Shown in pieces: positions 1-8,338 of a stretch of 64,000 nt of DNA. The notes beneath the pieces were generated by a model, which saw nothing but the letters and a program-made list of their open reading frames with translations, was not told the origin of the DNA and ran no database searches. A program made the position numbers and the translations under genes. The stretch's first letter is position 1, and the number at the start of each line of letters is the position of its first letter. Origin of the DNA: Anatilimnocola floriformis (GTDB lineage: Bacteria > Planctomycetota > Planctomycetia > Pirellulales > Pirellulaceae); assembly GCF_024256385.1 (NCBI RefSeq), contig NZ_JAMLFW010000002.1, positions 496,001 to 560,000 of the forward strand. Direction: 5' to 3'.

Positions 1-968
1 TCGTTCGTCGTTTGGACGAAGCCGGCGCAGTACTCGTCGCCAAGTTGACCGTCGGCTCGCTCGCGCTCGGCGATGAGTGGTTCGGCGGCATGACGCGCAA
101 TCCGTGGAACACCGACGAGGGCTCCAGCGGTTCTTCGGCGGGTTCCACTGCTGCCGTCGTCGCCGGCCTCGTCGGCTTCGCCCTCGGCAGCGAAACGCTG
201 GGTAGCATCATCTCTCCTTGTCGTCGCTGCAGCGCTTCCGGATTGCGGCCGACGTTCGGCCGCGTCAGTCGCGCGGGCTGCATGACGCTGTCATGGAGCA
301 TGGACAAGATCGGCCCGATCGCGCGCTCGATCGAAGATTGCGCGCTCATCTTCGGCGCCATTCACGGCAGCGATCCGCAAGACATCACCGCCGTCGATCG
401 CCCGTTCGCCTGGCCTGCCGCGACCGACATCAAGTCGCTCAAGGTCGGTTACTTCGCAGCCGACGATCGACCGGCCGGTGAGAAGCGAGCGGTTGATCCG
501 CTGAAGGAGCTCGGCGTGACGCTAGTGCCGATGCAGTTGCCGAGAAAATATCCGGTCGGGCCGCTCACGTTGATTCTCAACACCGAAGCAGCAGCCGCCT
601 TTGACGATCTGACGCGCGATGGCGTGCGCGAGGGTATCGGCCATTGGGGCACAACCTTTCGTCAGGGACAATTTGTTCCTGCGGTCGAATACCTGCGGGC
701 CTGCCGAGTACGGACGCTCGTGATGCAAGAGATGGCCCAAGCGATGGAAGGTGTTGACGCTTACGTCGGCGGCGATGATCTCACGCTGACGAATTTCACC
801 GGCCATCCAACCGTGATCATTCCCGACGGCGAGCGTGAGGATAGCAAAAGTGGTCAGCCAGACACGATCACGTTCACTGGCACACTCTTTGGCGAATCAA
901 AATTGCTCGCTCTCGCGCACGCGTATCAGCAAACTACAGCCGCTCATTGGAAGCGACCGAAACTGTAG
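1..968 (+). CDS. Amidase signature family protein, 5' end cut by window edge
   Basis: This is the C-terminal part of an amidase-signature (AS) hydrolase, a family that cleaves amide bonds with a Ser-cisSer-Lys triad. The reading frame is open from base 3 to the left edge, so the true start lies outside; an in-frame TTG at 12 is unlikely to be it. Visible triad elements are the Lys in AKLTVGSLALGD, the cis-Ser region GSSGSSAGS, and the nucleophile Ser in ETLGSIISP. The canonical TGGSIR motif is modified here to TLGSII. The C-terminal HPTVIIPDG segment is typical of the family. The substrate cannot be told; a GatA role is possible but no GatB or GatC is in view. The gene converges with the 1129-1977 gene across a 29-bp inverted repeat. 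Confidence 0.85.
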   Translation, partial: VRRLDEAGAVLVAKLTVGSLALGDEWFGGMTRNPWNTDEGSSGSSAGSTAAVVAGLVGFALGSETLGSIISPCRRCSASGLRPTFGRVSRAGCMTLSWSMDKIGPIARSIEDCALIFGAIHGSDPQDITAVDRPFAWPAATDIKSLKVGYFAADDRPAGEKRAVDPLKELGVTLVPMQLPRKYPVGPLTLILNTEAAAAFDDLTRDGVREGIGHWGTTFRQGQFVPAVEYLRACRVRTLVMQEMAQAMEGVDAYVGGDDLTLTNFTGHPTVIIPDGEREDSKSGQPDTITFTGTLFGESKLLALAHAYQQTTAAHWKRPKL

Positions 969-1126
969 GCGAGTCACTCCGTGACTCGCAACACTTGTTT
1001 GGCTCGAAAAAGTCACGAGCTTCACTCGCTGCTGTAACTCGCTGTTGCAACCAGAGGAGCGGACAGCGGCACTGCTCTACATCGCTTGCCAAATGGCTGT
1101 TGCGAGTCACGGAGTGACTCGCCTAC
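965..1126. repeat. 29-bp perfect inverted repeat bracketing a convergent spacer
   Basis: Arms at 965-993 and 1098-1126 are exact reverse complements. The left arm contains the amidase stop codon (966-968); the right arm ends 2 nt before the stop of the leftward gene at 1129. Each arm is itself palindromic (GAGTCAC-TCC-GTGACTC). It may work as a bidirectional terminator or be a small repetitive element; the roughly 100-bp centre holds no gene. Confidence 0.85.
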
Positions 1127-1128
1127 GG

Positions 1129-1977
1129 TCAGCGCTTCTTCGGCTCGGCTTCTTCTTTCTTTTCCACCGTACCGCCCGTTAGTTCGGCCGGCGCGAACTT
1201 CCCCCATTCCGATTTCAGCAGATCGCTGAGCGAGAAGTTCAGCTTGTCCTGCTTCTTGGCAATTTGTTTGTTCAATGCGCTGACGAGCTTCGGCCGCCGA
1301 TCGGCAATTTCTTTTTCTAAGACACCGCGAGTTTCATCGCTCAGCGATTTCACCAGCGGGCCATCGAACTTCCCGACGCGGTGAAGTTCGAATTCGGCGA
1401 TTCTGGCATCAGCCGTCGTCACGACGGGAACGAGTGCGACATCGGGCGGGAACTTGGTCGGATTGAGTTTCAGGGTAATCTCGACGGTTCCCGTCAGCTT
1501 CACTTTGGCATCGGCTTCGGCGCTGAGGCTGACGAGCTGCACGCCATGTTCCCACTGCGACATACGACCGAAGAGCTTCACTTTCGAAACCGCGGCCAGC
1601 TGCACGCGCACTTTGTTGCCGGCGAGTTGCTCGATCCGCTCGACGCGAACGGCGAAGTGCTTCTCCGGTTTGATCGGCGTCACGCGATAGCTGGTCCAAG
1701 TGCCGTCGTTCACATCTTTCCAACGGCGTCGCGTTTCCAGCTTCAAGCCGTCGGCTTCGAGGTCCCAACCGGCGAAGACCTTTTTTGTGTGTCCCCAGTT
1801 ACTTTTCTTTTCGTAGTCCTCGGGGAGTTGGTCGCGCACGAGATCGGTGACCCAGGCCTGAAAACTCTCGGACGGCGTGAAGCCGAGCTCGGTATCTTCC
1901 GCGGAGACGTTTGCCGCAAGCGAAAGCAGAACCAACGAGGCGCAGCAGGCCCAACTGGCGGTCAGGGGAAATCTCAT
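1129..1977 (-). CDS. Exported protein of unknown function
   Basis: A 282-aa protein with a Sec-type signal peptide (about residues 1-26, ending near NVSAED), so it is probably periplasmic or exported. The mature part is polar, with no catalytic motif that I recognise. It has an acidic N-terminal region, a central beta-rich stretch (residues about 90-185) and a Lys/Glu-rich C-terminus ending in PKKR. The start ATG at 1977 is chosen because it places the signal peptide at the N-terminus; the Shine-Dalgarno is weak. It is divergent from the Gfo/Idh gene at 2051, so the roughly 70-bp gap must hold both promoters. Function unknown. Confidence 0.7.
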   Translation of the reverse strand: MRFPLTASWACCASLVLLSLAANVSAEDTELGFTPSESFQAWVTDLVRDQLPEDYEKKSNWGHTKKVFAGWDLEADGLKLETRRRWKDVNDGTWTSYRVTPIKPEKHFAVRVERIEQLAGNKVRVQLAAVSKVKLFGRMSQWEHGVQLVSLSAEADAKVKLTGTVEITLKLNPTKFPPDVALVPVVTTADARIAEFELHRVGKFDGPLVKSLSDETRGVLEKEIADRRPKLVSALNKQIAKKQDKLNFSLSDLLKSEWGKFAPAELTGGTVEKKEEAEPKKR

Positions 1978-2050
1978 GTTAGGCTGGCCCTGCTAGCGGC
2001 GAGGTCTTCGTCCGTGAATCGCGGTTCAGCATGCAGTAAATGAGGCGGAG

Positions 2051-3211
2051 ATGTCAACGTCGTTTGGAGTTGCCCTGATTGGCACTGGTTTTATCGGGCC
2101 GATTCACATCGAAGCCGTGCGCCGAGCCGGCCAGCAGGTGGTGGGCATTTTGGGCTCTTCGCCGGCGCGCTCGCAGGCCGCCGCAGAGAAGTACGGCATT
2201 CCCCGGGCTTATGGTTCGCTCGAAGAATTGCTCGCCGATCGAGCGGTGCAAGCAGTGCACATCACCTCGCCCAACCGCCATCACGCCGAGCAAACGGCGG
2301 CGGCCATGCGGGCCGGCAAACATGTGCTCTGCGAAAAGCCTCTAGCGATGACATCGGCTGAGTCGGCAGCGCTCGTTGAACTGGCGAAAGAGACTGGCGT
2401 GCATGCGGGTGTTTGCTACAACGTTCGCTTCTATCCACTTTGCCACGAAGCTCGCGCACGAATCGCCACCGGCGAAGTCGGGCCGCTGCTGCATGTGACC
2501 GGCTCCTATGTGCAAGATTGGCTGCTGAAGGAGACCGATTTCAATTGGCGAGTCCTCGCGAGTGAAGGTGGCGAACTCCGCGCCATCGCCGACATCGGCA
2601 CGCATTGGCTCGATCTGGTGCAGTTCATCGTCGGCGACGAAGTGACGGCAGTCTGCGCCGATCTGCAGACGGTGCATCCGGTCCGGAAACGGCCGAGCGG
2701 CATGACCAGCGTCGAAACCTTTCAAGCCGATCGCGCCACGCCGGTGCACGACGAGGAAGTGCCGATCGATACCGAGGACGCCGGCAATATCTTGCTGCAG
2801 TTCGCCAGCGGCGCGAAAGGGAATTTGCACGTTTCGCAAACCACCGCCGGCCGAAAAAACTGTATCCGCTACGAAATCGCCGGCCGCAGCGAAGCCCTCG
2901 GCTGGAACAGCGAATGCCCCAACGAACTTTGGATCGGCCAGCGCGATCGCGCCAGCGAACTCCTGGTTCGCGACCCGGCTCTCCTCTCGCCACTCGCCCG
3001 CGGCATCGCCACTTATCCCGGCGGCCACAACGAAGGCTTTTCGGATTCCTTTAAGCAGCTCTTTCGCATGTTCTACGGCAGCTTGTCAAAATCGCCGACC
3101 GGCCCGCAGCCTTATCCGACACTCGCCGAAGGGCACCGAGAGATTGTGCTGTGCGAAGCGATTTTGAAGAGTCATCGAGAGCGGCGGTGGGTGGAGGTTC
3201 CTGGTTCTTAG
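2051..3211 (+). CDS. Gfo/Idh/MocA family oxidoreductase
   Basis: A 386-aa NAD(P)-dependent sugar or cyclitol dehydrogenase of the Gfo/Idh/MocA family. The N-terminal Rossmann motif is seen as VALIGTGFIGPIH (GxGxxG), and the family EKP motif as CEKPLAMT (residues about 96-103), whose Lys is usually catalytic. The C-terminal alpha/beta substrate domain follows, with a His in DIGTHWLDL that fits the usual active-site His. The start ATG is preceded by GAGGCGGAG. The next gene, 95 bp downstream on the same strand, is a TIM-barrel sugar isomerase; this pairing is common in planctomycete sugar catabolism. The exact substrate cannot be told. Confidence 0.92.
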   Translation: MSTSFGVALIGTGFIGPIHIEAVRRAGQQVVGILGSSPARSQAAAEKYGIPRAYGSLEELLADRAVQAVHITSPNRHHAEQTAAAMRAGKHVLCEKPLAMTSAESAALVELAKETGVHAGVCYNVRFYPLCHEARARIATGEVGPLLHVTGSYVQDWLLKETDFNWRVLASEGGELRAIADIGTHWLDLVQFIVGDEVTAVCADLQTVHPVRKRPSGMTSVETFQADRATPVHDEEVPIDTEDAGNILLQFASGAKGNLHVSQTTAGRKNCIRYEIAGRSEALGWNSECPNELWIGQRDRASELLVRDPALLSPLARGIATYPGGHNEGFSDSFKQLFRMFYGSLSKSPTGPQPYPTLAEGHREIVLCEAILKSHRERRWVEVPGS

Positions 3212-3305
3212 TCCTTTGTTCTTCGTTGAATGCGAATGCAATAAACCAGGCCGAACTTCTCTAAACTAAGAACAAAGAACCACGAACTAACAACAGGAAA
3301 TCCCC

Positions 3306-4223
3306 ATGAAACTTGGCTTCGTCAGCGCTATCTTGGCCGACTTGAGTTTCGAAGAAGTGCTGCAATTCGCCGCGCTGCACGATTACGACTGCGTCGAAGT
3401 GATGTGCTGGCCGGTCAGCAAAGCCGAGCGACGGTACGCTGGCGTGACGCACATCGACGTGACCAACTTCGATGAGCAGCAAGCCGCGGAAGTGAAGAAG
3501 GTCATCTCCGCATCGCGCGTCGAGGTGAGTGCGCTCGGCTATTATCCGAATGCCCTCTCGCCGAATGCCGACGAAGCGGCAAAGAGCGTTGAGCATCTAA
3601 AAAAGCTAATCGCCGCTGCGCCGCTGCTCGGCTTGAACACGGTGAACACCTTCATCGGCCGCGACTGGACAAAATCGGTCGACGACAATTGGCCGCGACT
3701 GCTCGAAACGTGGCGGCCGCTCGTCAAACTGGCCGAACAGCACCACGTGCGGATCGGCATCGAGAACTGCCCGATGTCCTTTACCAAGGATGAATGGCCC
3801 GGCGGCAAGAACATCGCCACCAGCCCGAAGATTTGGCGTCGACTGTTCGCCGATCTCGCCAGCCCAAACATCGGCCTCAATTATGATCCGTCGCATATGA
3901 TCTGGCAGCAGATGGATTACACACGGCCGATGCGCGACTTCAAGGATCGCCTCTTCCACATCCACGCCAAGGACGTCCGCGTCGACACCGACAAGCTTAA
4001 CGACGTCGGCATCCTCGCGCACCCCAACGAATACCACATTCCCAAGCTCCCCGGCCTGGGCGACGTCGACTGGGGCCGTTTCTTCGCCGCCCTCTCCGAA
4101 ACCGGCTACCGCGGCCCGGTCTGCGTGGAAGTCGAAGACCGAGCCTACGAAGATTCCCTCGCCAGCCGCCAGCGCGCGTTGAAACAAAGCGCCATTTACT
4201 TACGGCAGTTCATCGGGCGGTGA
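3306..4223 (+). CDS. Sugar phosphate isomerase/epimerase (AP endonuclease 2-type TIM barrel)
   Basis: A 305-aa protein of the xylose-isomerase-like TIM barrel family, which isomerises or epimerises sugars or cyclitols with a divalent metal. Visible metal and active-site segments are IGIENCPM (Glu), YDPSHMIW (Asp and His), [10 protein letters not shown] (His/Lys/Asp) and CVEVED (Glu). The start ATG has AGGAAA upstream. It probably works with the preceding Gfo/Idh oxidoreductase. The gene ends 7 bp before the stop of the convergent cytochrome-like gene, so no separate terminator fits between them. The short spacer upstream (3212-3305) contains TTCTT/AAGAA-rich inverted segments that look like a decayed terminator. 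Confidence 0.9.
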   Translation: MKLGFVSAILADLSFEEVLQFAALHDYDCVEVMCWPVSKAERRYAGVTHIDVTNFDEQQAAEVKKVISASRVEVSALGYYPNALSPNADEAAKSVEHLKKLIAAAPLLGLNTVNTFIGRDWTKSVDDNWPRLLETWRPLVKLAEQHHVRIGIENCPMSFTKDEWPGGKNIATSPKIWRRLFADLASPNIGLNYDPSHMIWQQMDYTRPMRDFKDRLFHIHAKDVRVDTDKLNDVGILAHPNEYHIPKLPGLGDVDWGRFFAALSETGYRGPVCVEVEDRAYEDSLASRQRALKQSAIYLRQFIGR

Positions 4224-4230
4224 AAAACTA

Positions 4231-5310
4231 TTACTCCACCGTAAGCGGTGGTTCGCGCCGCAGCTCGTACGAGAACGCGCCGAGCATGGTTCCTTCGCGC
4301 ACTTCGTGACATTGCAGGCAGTTCTGCCCCGCGCGGATCGCGCCGACGAACTCGATTCGGTTTGTCGTGCTCGACGTTGGCAGTTCGCCGCCTTCTTGTA
4401 GCTTGGCCAGGCTCGCGCTTTCGAACTTCGTTAGCGGTCGAGTCGGCGCATCGCGCAACTCATCCATCCGCGGCAGGTGCTTTGATTCATAGACGCGCGG
4501 CTCGGCTTGCTTCAACAGGCTGACGAGTTCGAGGCGGGCGATCTTCCAGCGGTTGGGATCTTGCGGCGGATCGCTACCCGGCGGGGCAAACTGCGGCAGC
4601 CGGTACGAATCGACCGACATTTTCGGCCCTTCGGTGAACGCGTGAGGCAGAAAGCCCGCGACCTCGTCGCGACTCTTCACGTGACCGAAGCCCCACACCG
4701 GCAGAAACCAGTACTGCGCGCCGCGATGAAAGTTAGCCACCTCGCTCCGCGTCGGCATGAGCTTCAGCATGGCAGGATCGGCTGCATCGGCGGGAGCTTT
4801 TTCTCCCAAGAGAAACGACGTGGGTTTGAGGGCCGCTTCTTCAGCCGAGAGGGGCGGCAGTTTGTCGAACGGAATCGACTGCACGGGCGGCCCGCTCTGC
4901 AGATATTCGGGCGCCGGAGCCATCATCCGCCGAAAACCCAAACCCTGATTGGCGATGAACCGTTCGACTTGATTGGAATGGAGCATTTCGAGCGACTGCG
5001 CTCGCAAGCTGAGCTCCGACTTTTTTTTCTGGGCCTGCTTGTCGCTGGACTCGTCCGGCTTGGCTGGCGGTTCCAGCTTTTTGGCGGCGTCTTCGCGGTG
5101 CGCGTCCTCATACTTCAAACGTTCGGCCAGCGAGACGTAGGGAAACTGTTTGCGCCAGACTTCGATCTGATCCTTCTGCGCCGCGGTCAACGGCTTCGGC
5201 TCGGGAGGCGGCCCGAACCGATTTCCCTGAGCCTGCACGCCAACGACTCCGGTGCCGGCCAGCACCAACGTCATTCCCAAAAACGCCGTTCGCCCGAGTT
5301 GCAACCGCAT
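4231..5310 (-). CDS. Exported single-haem (CLQCH) protein
   Basis: A 359-aa exported protein. The signal peptide spans about residues 1-28 (ends near VQAQG). One CxxCH haem c attachment motif, CLQCH, lies near the C-terminus (about residue 335), preceded by IRAGQNCLQ and followed by VREGTMLGAFSYEL, as in many planctomycete haem-c proteins of unknown partner. The middle is charged and partly low-complexity (Lys/Glu-rich about residues 70-100). No other haem motif is seen. The start ATG at 5310 has AGGAGA 9 nt upstream. It may be an electron carrier or haem sensor outside the cytoplasm, but the partner is unknown. It is the last host gene left of the element. Confidence 0.75.
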   Translation of the reverse strand: MRLQLGRTAFLGMTLVLAGTGVVGVQAQGNRFGPPPEPKPLTAAQKDQIEVWRKQFPYVSLAERLKYEDAHREDAAKKLEPPAKPDESSDKQAQKKKSELSLRAQSLEMLHSNQVERFIANQGLGFRRMMAPAPEYLQSGPPVQSIPFDKLPPLSAEEAALKPTSFLLGEKAPADAADPAMLKLMPTRSEVANFHRGAQYWFLPVWGFGHVKSRDEVAGFLPHAFTEGPKMSVDSYRLPQFAPPGSDPPQDPNRWKIARLELVSLLKQAEPRVYESKHLPRMDELRDAPTRPLTKFESASLAKLQEGGELPTSSTTNRIEFVGAIRAGQNCLQCHEVREGTMLGAFSYELRREPPLTVE

Positions 5311-5384
5311 AAATCGTCTCCTGGCACCGCTGCGCCCCAGCAGCTGGCTGTGGAGATAGACGCTCGACCGGCGGAAAAAGATTT

Positions 5385-5406
5385 ATCTATTTCGGGAAAA
5401 ATAGAT
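5385..5406 (-). terminator. Putative ancestral terminator of the tRNA-Arg gene, stranded left of the element
   Basis: ATCTATTT (5385-5392) pairs with AAATAGAT (5399-5406) around a 6-nt loop, with A/T-rich flanks on both sides. Before integration this hairpin would have lain about 25 bp downstream of the leftward tRNA gene's 3' end at 5431, which suggests it was the original tRNA terminator. Inferred, not tested. Confidence 0.5.
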
Positions 5407-5430
5407 CTGCGGCAGCGGCCAAAAAGACAG

Positions 5431-5472
5431 TACCCCCAGCGGGATTCGAACCCACGACCTTCTGTTTAGGAA
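5431..5472. other. attL: 42-bp copy of the 3' part of tRNA-Arg
   Basis: These 42 bp are identical to 22299-22340 and correspond to the T-arm, variable loop and anticodon-side 3' part of tRNA-Arg. Flanking bases differ on both sides, so the repeat is exactly 42 bp. It lies 33 bp from the integrase stop codon. It is only a tRNA fragment, not a gene. Confidence 0.93.
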
Positions 5473-5505
5473 TTGGATGGTCGTTTCCCTAAATCGCGAC
5501 AGTGA

Positions 5506-6732
5506 CTAGCCTTGCGCCGCCACTTTAGAGGCTGTGCGCGTTTCTGGCTCTTTTTGTACCATCGCAAGCACGTGTTCCGGGGCCTTCGCGGCAGCGAATG
5601 GAATCGCGGAAATTGCGTCGCGTTTCGCCTTCTCCGTCGCCCGGGCGTATACCTTCATCGTCAGCGCGAGCGTGGAATGTCCCAAAATCGACTGTACAGC
5701 CTTCGGGCTTGCGCCGTGCTCCATGGCCAGCGTGGTGAAGGTGACCCGGAGCGAGTGAATGTCGACGCTGCCGCCTGGCTCCGCTCCGTCGATGCCGGCC
5801 CGTTTGCAAACCGCGTAGAACGCACGCAGCAGGTTGTTCTTGCGTGGAGTGTTGTAAGCCGTCACGAAGACGTGATTCGCCGAGAATCGGCCCGGTGGCG
5901 TTTTGCCGGCGATTGATCGTCGGTCGCGCGCAGCCTCCCGCAGCTCCAGCAGCAACGCGTACGTTTGCTCATCAAGCGGGATGTCGCGCGCCTTCCCGTT
6001 TTTCGCGACGTTGGCCCGTACGGTGAGAGCGCGCGACTCAAAGTCGATATCGGAAAACAGCAACTGCACCGCCTCATCGTGCCGCATTCCGGTGGTGGCG
6101 AAAAGTCGCAGGATCGGCACGAACCACGCTGGAGCATGCGAGAAGAGTTTGCCGGCTTCCTCGACGGTCAGCGCGCGGCGTTGCTTTCGCGGTTCATCGA
6201 TAGCCAGGGGCGCTATTTTGGCGATCGGATTGTGGCCGATGCGTTTCCATTCAACGCCGCGGTTCAGCATCGCTCGCAGTGTGGCAACTTCAAGGTTGAC
6301 AGTCTGCGGCGAAGGAAGCTTCGGCTTGTAGTTCTCTCTTTTTTCAACCTTCAGGCCGGCGGGATAGATCGGTTGCACCAGCCGCCATTCGCGGAAGCCA
6401 ACAACGTACTCGTGATCGATCTGACGAATGCTGTTGACCTTCAAGTACTTCTCGAATTGCTCGAGGTGCCGCTGAAGTTCCCCTGGCCGCTCGATCGACT
6501 GTTGAGCCCACCGCATGAATTCTTTCTTCAGCGTGTCCCACTTGTAATCGTTGTCGACGATGCCGAAGTCCGCCCGATCGGCCCGGGCCCGCAACGCGTT
6601 GAGCGCTTCCTTGGCGACATCGAACGAACGGGAGAGACGCTCCCGCACGTATCGGCCGTTCTTGCGGAATCGGGCATAGTAGACGCCGCCGCGCTTCCAC
6701 ATGCCGGCGGGTAGTTTTTGTTTTCGGGGCAT
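5506..6732 (-). CDS. int: Tyrosine recombinase / phage integrase
   Basis: A 408-aa site-specific recombinase. The N-terminal SAM-like core-binding domain is about residues 60-185; the catalytic domain is about 190-375. Catalytic residues can be read: Arg in TTGMRHDEA, Lys in the following beta-hairpin (VAKNGKARDI), His and Arg in HSLRVTF, His in ILGHSTLAL, and nucleophile Tyr in MKVYARAT. The start ATG at 6732 has CGGAGA upstream. The gene sits beside attL, with its stop 33 bp from the repeat. A strong leftward terminator lies 34 bp upstream of the start, which separates it from the early operon, so int probably has its own promoter or is read by antitermination. It catalyses integration and excision at tRNA-Arg. 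Confidence 0.95.
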   Translation of the reverse strand: MPRKQKLPAGMWKRGGVYYARFRKNGRYVRERLSRSFDVAKEALNALRARADRADFGIVDNDYKWDTLKKEFMRWAQQSIERPGELQRHLEQFEKYLKVNSIRQIDHEYVVGFREWRLVQPIYPAGLKVEKRENYKPKLPSPQTVNLEVATLRAMLNRGVEWKRIGHNPIAKIAPLAIDEPRKQRRALTVEEAGKLFSHAPAWFVPILRLFATTGMRHDEAVQLLFSDIDFESRALTVRANVAKNGKARDIPLDEQTYALLLELREAARDRRSIAGKTPPGRFSANHVFVTAYNTPRKNNLLRAFYAVCKRAGIDGAEPGGSVDIHSLRVTFTTLAMEHGASPKAVQSILGHSTLALTMKVYARATEKAKRDAISAIPFAAAKAPEHVLAMVQKEPETRTASKVAAQG

Positions 6733-6765
6733 GATTCGTCTCCGGATCTTGGGGATAAAAATAAA

Positions 6766-6789
6766 GGCCCGCGGCGTTTGCCACGGGCC
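6766..6789 (-). terminator. Rho-independent terminator between early genes and int
   Basis: A 9-bp stem with one mismatch (6766-6774 with 6781-6789) and a 6-nt loop. On the minus strand it is followed by a T-rich run (complement of 6753-6765). It would end leftward early transcription just before int. Confidence 0.75.
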
Positions 6790-6848
6790 ATCCTTGCCAC
6801 TTTGGTAATTGAACCGGCGGACAACTTAGGTCCGCCCGCTCGCACTTT

Positions 6849-7121
6849 TCATGATTGCTCAGCGGCGGCCACATTGGAGGCTGCCGTTCTTCTCCATTCG
6901 TGAATTGCCGCAGCTGCTTTGAGCATCGCGTCGACGGCCGCGGCTTCGCCCGTCGAAAGCTCATCATCAAACGAGCTCACGAGTAGATCGCTGAGGTTGC
7001 GAACGCAGCGCGTGATGTGGCGCCGCATCCGCTCCTTGCGCTCGATCGCCTCTTGCACAGCAACGGTCGCTCGATCGATCGCCTCGTCGGCGGCCGTCAA
7101 CGCATCGTCGCGTAAACTCAC
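6849..7121 (-). CDS. Small helical protein of the element's early block
   Basis: A 90-aa protein, rich in Ala, Glu, Asp and Arg, likely almost all alpha-helical, with no recognised domain. It overlaps the previous gene by 4 nt (7118-7121), which points to translational coupling in a leftward early operon of small genes. It is the last gene before the terminator at 6766-6789. Function unknown. Confidence 0.65.
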   Translation of the reverse strand: MSLRDDALTAADEAIDRATVAVQEAIERKERMRRHITRCVRNLSDLLVSSFDDELSTGEAAAVDAMLKAAAAIHEWRRTAASNVAAAEQS

Positions 7122-7510
7122 TCAACACCTCCCGGACCGCTCCTCTGACGAATCACATCGGCGATGCCTGGCAACACAACAGCGTCAACCATCCTGCCGA
7201 TTTGCGATGCAGCCGCGGCTGCAAACAATGCAGGCTGAACCGCCGCCGGCGTGTCCATCAAATCGCAGCCGTGCCAATTGCAGTGATCTTCGTCGACGTC
7301 GACCACGCCAAGAAACTCGAGCAGATGCAGGTCTCGGCGAATCGTTCTCGGATTCCAGTCGCGCCCAGTTACTTCGCTGATCTCATACGCCAGATCGGCG
7401 ATGCTCATGCCAAGCCGCCGCGACCGTAGTTGCTCAGCAATGCGAAATAACCGTTCGAACTGAATACCGCGCCGAGTCTCCGTCCGGTGTTGAAAGTTTG
7501 GTGCAATCAA
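7118..7510 (-). CDS. Winged-helix DNA-binding-like protein, early block
   Basis: A 130-aa protein. Residues about 16-75 resemble a winged helix of the HTH_11/DeoR N-terminal type: a first helix FERLFRIAEQL, then IADLAYEISEVTG, then the likely recognition helix NPRTIRRDLHLLEFLG and a wing. It resembles the 94-aa protein at 8339-8623 in the same operon (both have an R.xRTxxRDLxLL core), so the two are probably paralogues. The start is a TTG at 7510 that overlaps the TGA stop of the preceding gene. Likely a regulator of element genes; target unknown. Confidence 0.65.
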   Translation of the reverse strand: MIAPNFQHRTETRRGIQFERLFRIAEQLRSRRLGMSIADLAYEISEVTGRDWNPRTIRRDLHLLEFLGVVDVDEDHCNWHGCDLMDTPAAVQPALFAAAAASQIGRMVDAVVLPGIADVIRQRSGPGGVE

Positions 7511-8061
7511 CGGACACCGCCGATCGCCGCGAGCTCGGCTGCCGTGGGGCGGACGAGGCGAACCGGCATATGGCCGCAGGAGTTCAACTGACCCATGTCA
7601 CCAGTCATTTCGATGCTGATGAGGTACTCAAGTGAGCAGCTGCCAACTTCGATTGCCAGCCACCATTCGTCACTCTCCTCGCTCCAGTCATTCAGCAACG
7701 GCCGATTCTGCTTTACGACAGTTCGCAGTACTTCGGATCGCGTTTGATACCCTGAAAACAGTTGATCGCCGATCGGATTGAAGGAAGTCGTTAGCTCTGG
7801 AATGTCCAACAGACTTGCAGGCGTAAACTTGAAATCGCGATCCCACAACTCGCACTGCACTGCGACGAAGCGCGAATCGAATGTCACCGGGATTTTTTGC
7901 GTGCGGTATCCCTCCTCATAAAACCATCGCCTGTTCCGGCTCACGTGCCGCTTAACATCGCGTTGGTTCGCAGCGAAACTTATCGCCGAGCCCGCCAATA
8001 CTTTGTTTTTGGTGAAGACCGCCAACGCTTCGATCGTTTCTGTTTTTGGTGTTCTCTTCAT
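7507..8061 (-). CDS. Element-encoded protein of unknown function
   Basis: A 184-aa protein with no recognised motif. It is mixed alpha/beta by composition, with several Trp residues (DWSEESDEWWLAIEVG) and no signal peptide or membrane segment. It overlaps the upstream gene by 4 nt at its start and the downstream winged-helix gene by 4 nt at its end, so it belongs to the same coupled leftward early operon. Its place in the accessory early region would fit an anti-defence or regulatory role, but nothing in the sequence shows this. Confidence 0.6.
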   Translation of the reverse strand: MKRTPKTETIEALAVFTKNKVLAGSAISFAANQRDVKRHVSRNRRWFYEEGYRTQKIPVTFDSRFVAVQCELWDRDFKFTPASLLDIPELTTSFNPIGDQLFSGYQTRSEVLRTVVKQNRPLLNDWSEESDEWWLAIEVGSCSLEYLISIEMTGDMGQLNSCGHMPVRLVRPTAAELAAIGGVR

Positions 8062-8279
8062 GCTGCACCGCCTTCGCGTCGACGCGTGACGATGTAACTA
8101 CCGATCGAGACGGCCGCGGCGTTGTCATTGCTGTTGAATGCCGCGAGGGCATCGGCCAGCAGATCGAACTGACCGAGCTCGCAGCCGTCGACGTCGACGA
8201 CGCGAAAGGGCCATTTGACGGGAACGAATCTATCTTCAGGCCGCACGGATTTTTCCGCCGGCTGATTGCTGATGTACAT
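8058..8279 (-). CDS. Small element-encoded protein, early block
   Basis: A 73-aa protein starting at MYISNQPAEK. The longer frame extends to 8390, but ATG at 8279 has AAGGA at the right distance and avoids most of the overlap with the neighbouring winged-helix gene. The segment WPFRVVDVDGCELGQFDLLADALAAFN suggests a short beta-alpha domain, like small phage proteins that hold a xxVVDxDG strand turn. Function unknown. It is coupled to the next gene by a 4-nt overlap (8058-8061). Confidence 0.55.
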   Translation of the reverse strand: MYISNQPAEKSVRPEDRFVPVKWPFRVVDVDGCELGQFDLLADALAAFNSNDNAAAVSIGSYIVTRRREGGAA

Positions 8280-8338
8280 GAGAATCCTTCCGAGGACTGG
8301 GAGTGAAATTGAAAGCCGGTCTCGCGGATCCGATGGCG

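Noticed and set aside
1381-2043. A 220-aa plus-strand frame opposite the secreted protein gene.
   Set aside because: It is antisense to 1129-1977, has no signal or domain, and no good start; the minus-strand frame has a signal peptide.
5431-5472. A second tRNA-like sequence at the left end of the element.
   Set aside because: Only the 3' 42 nt are present; the D-arm, the 5' acceptor strand and half of the anticodon stem are missing, so it is an att copy and not a gene.
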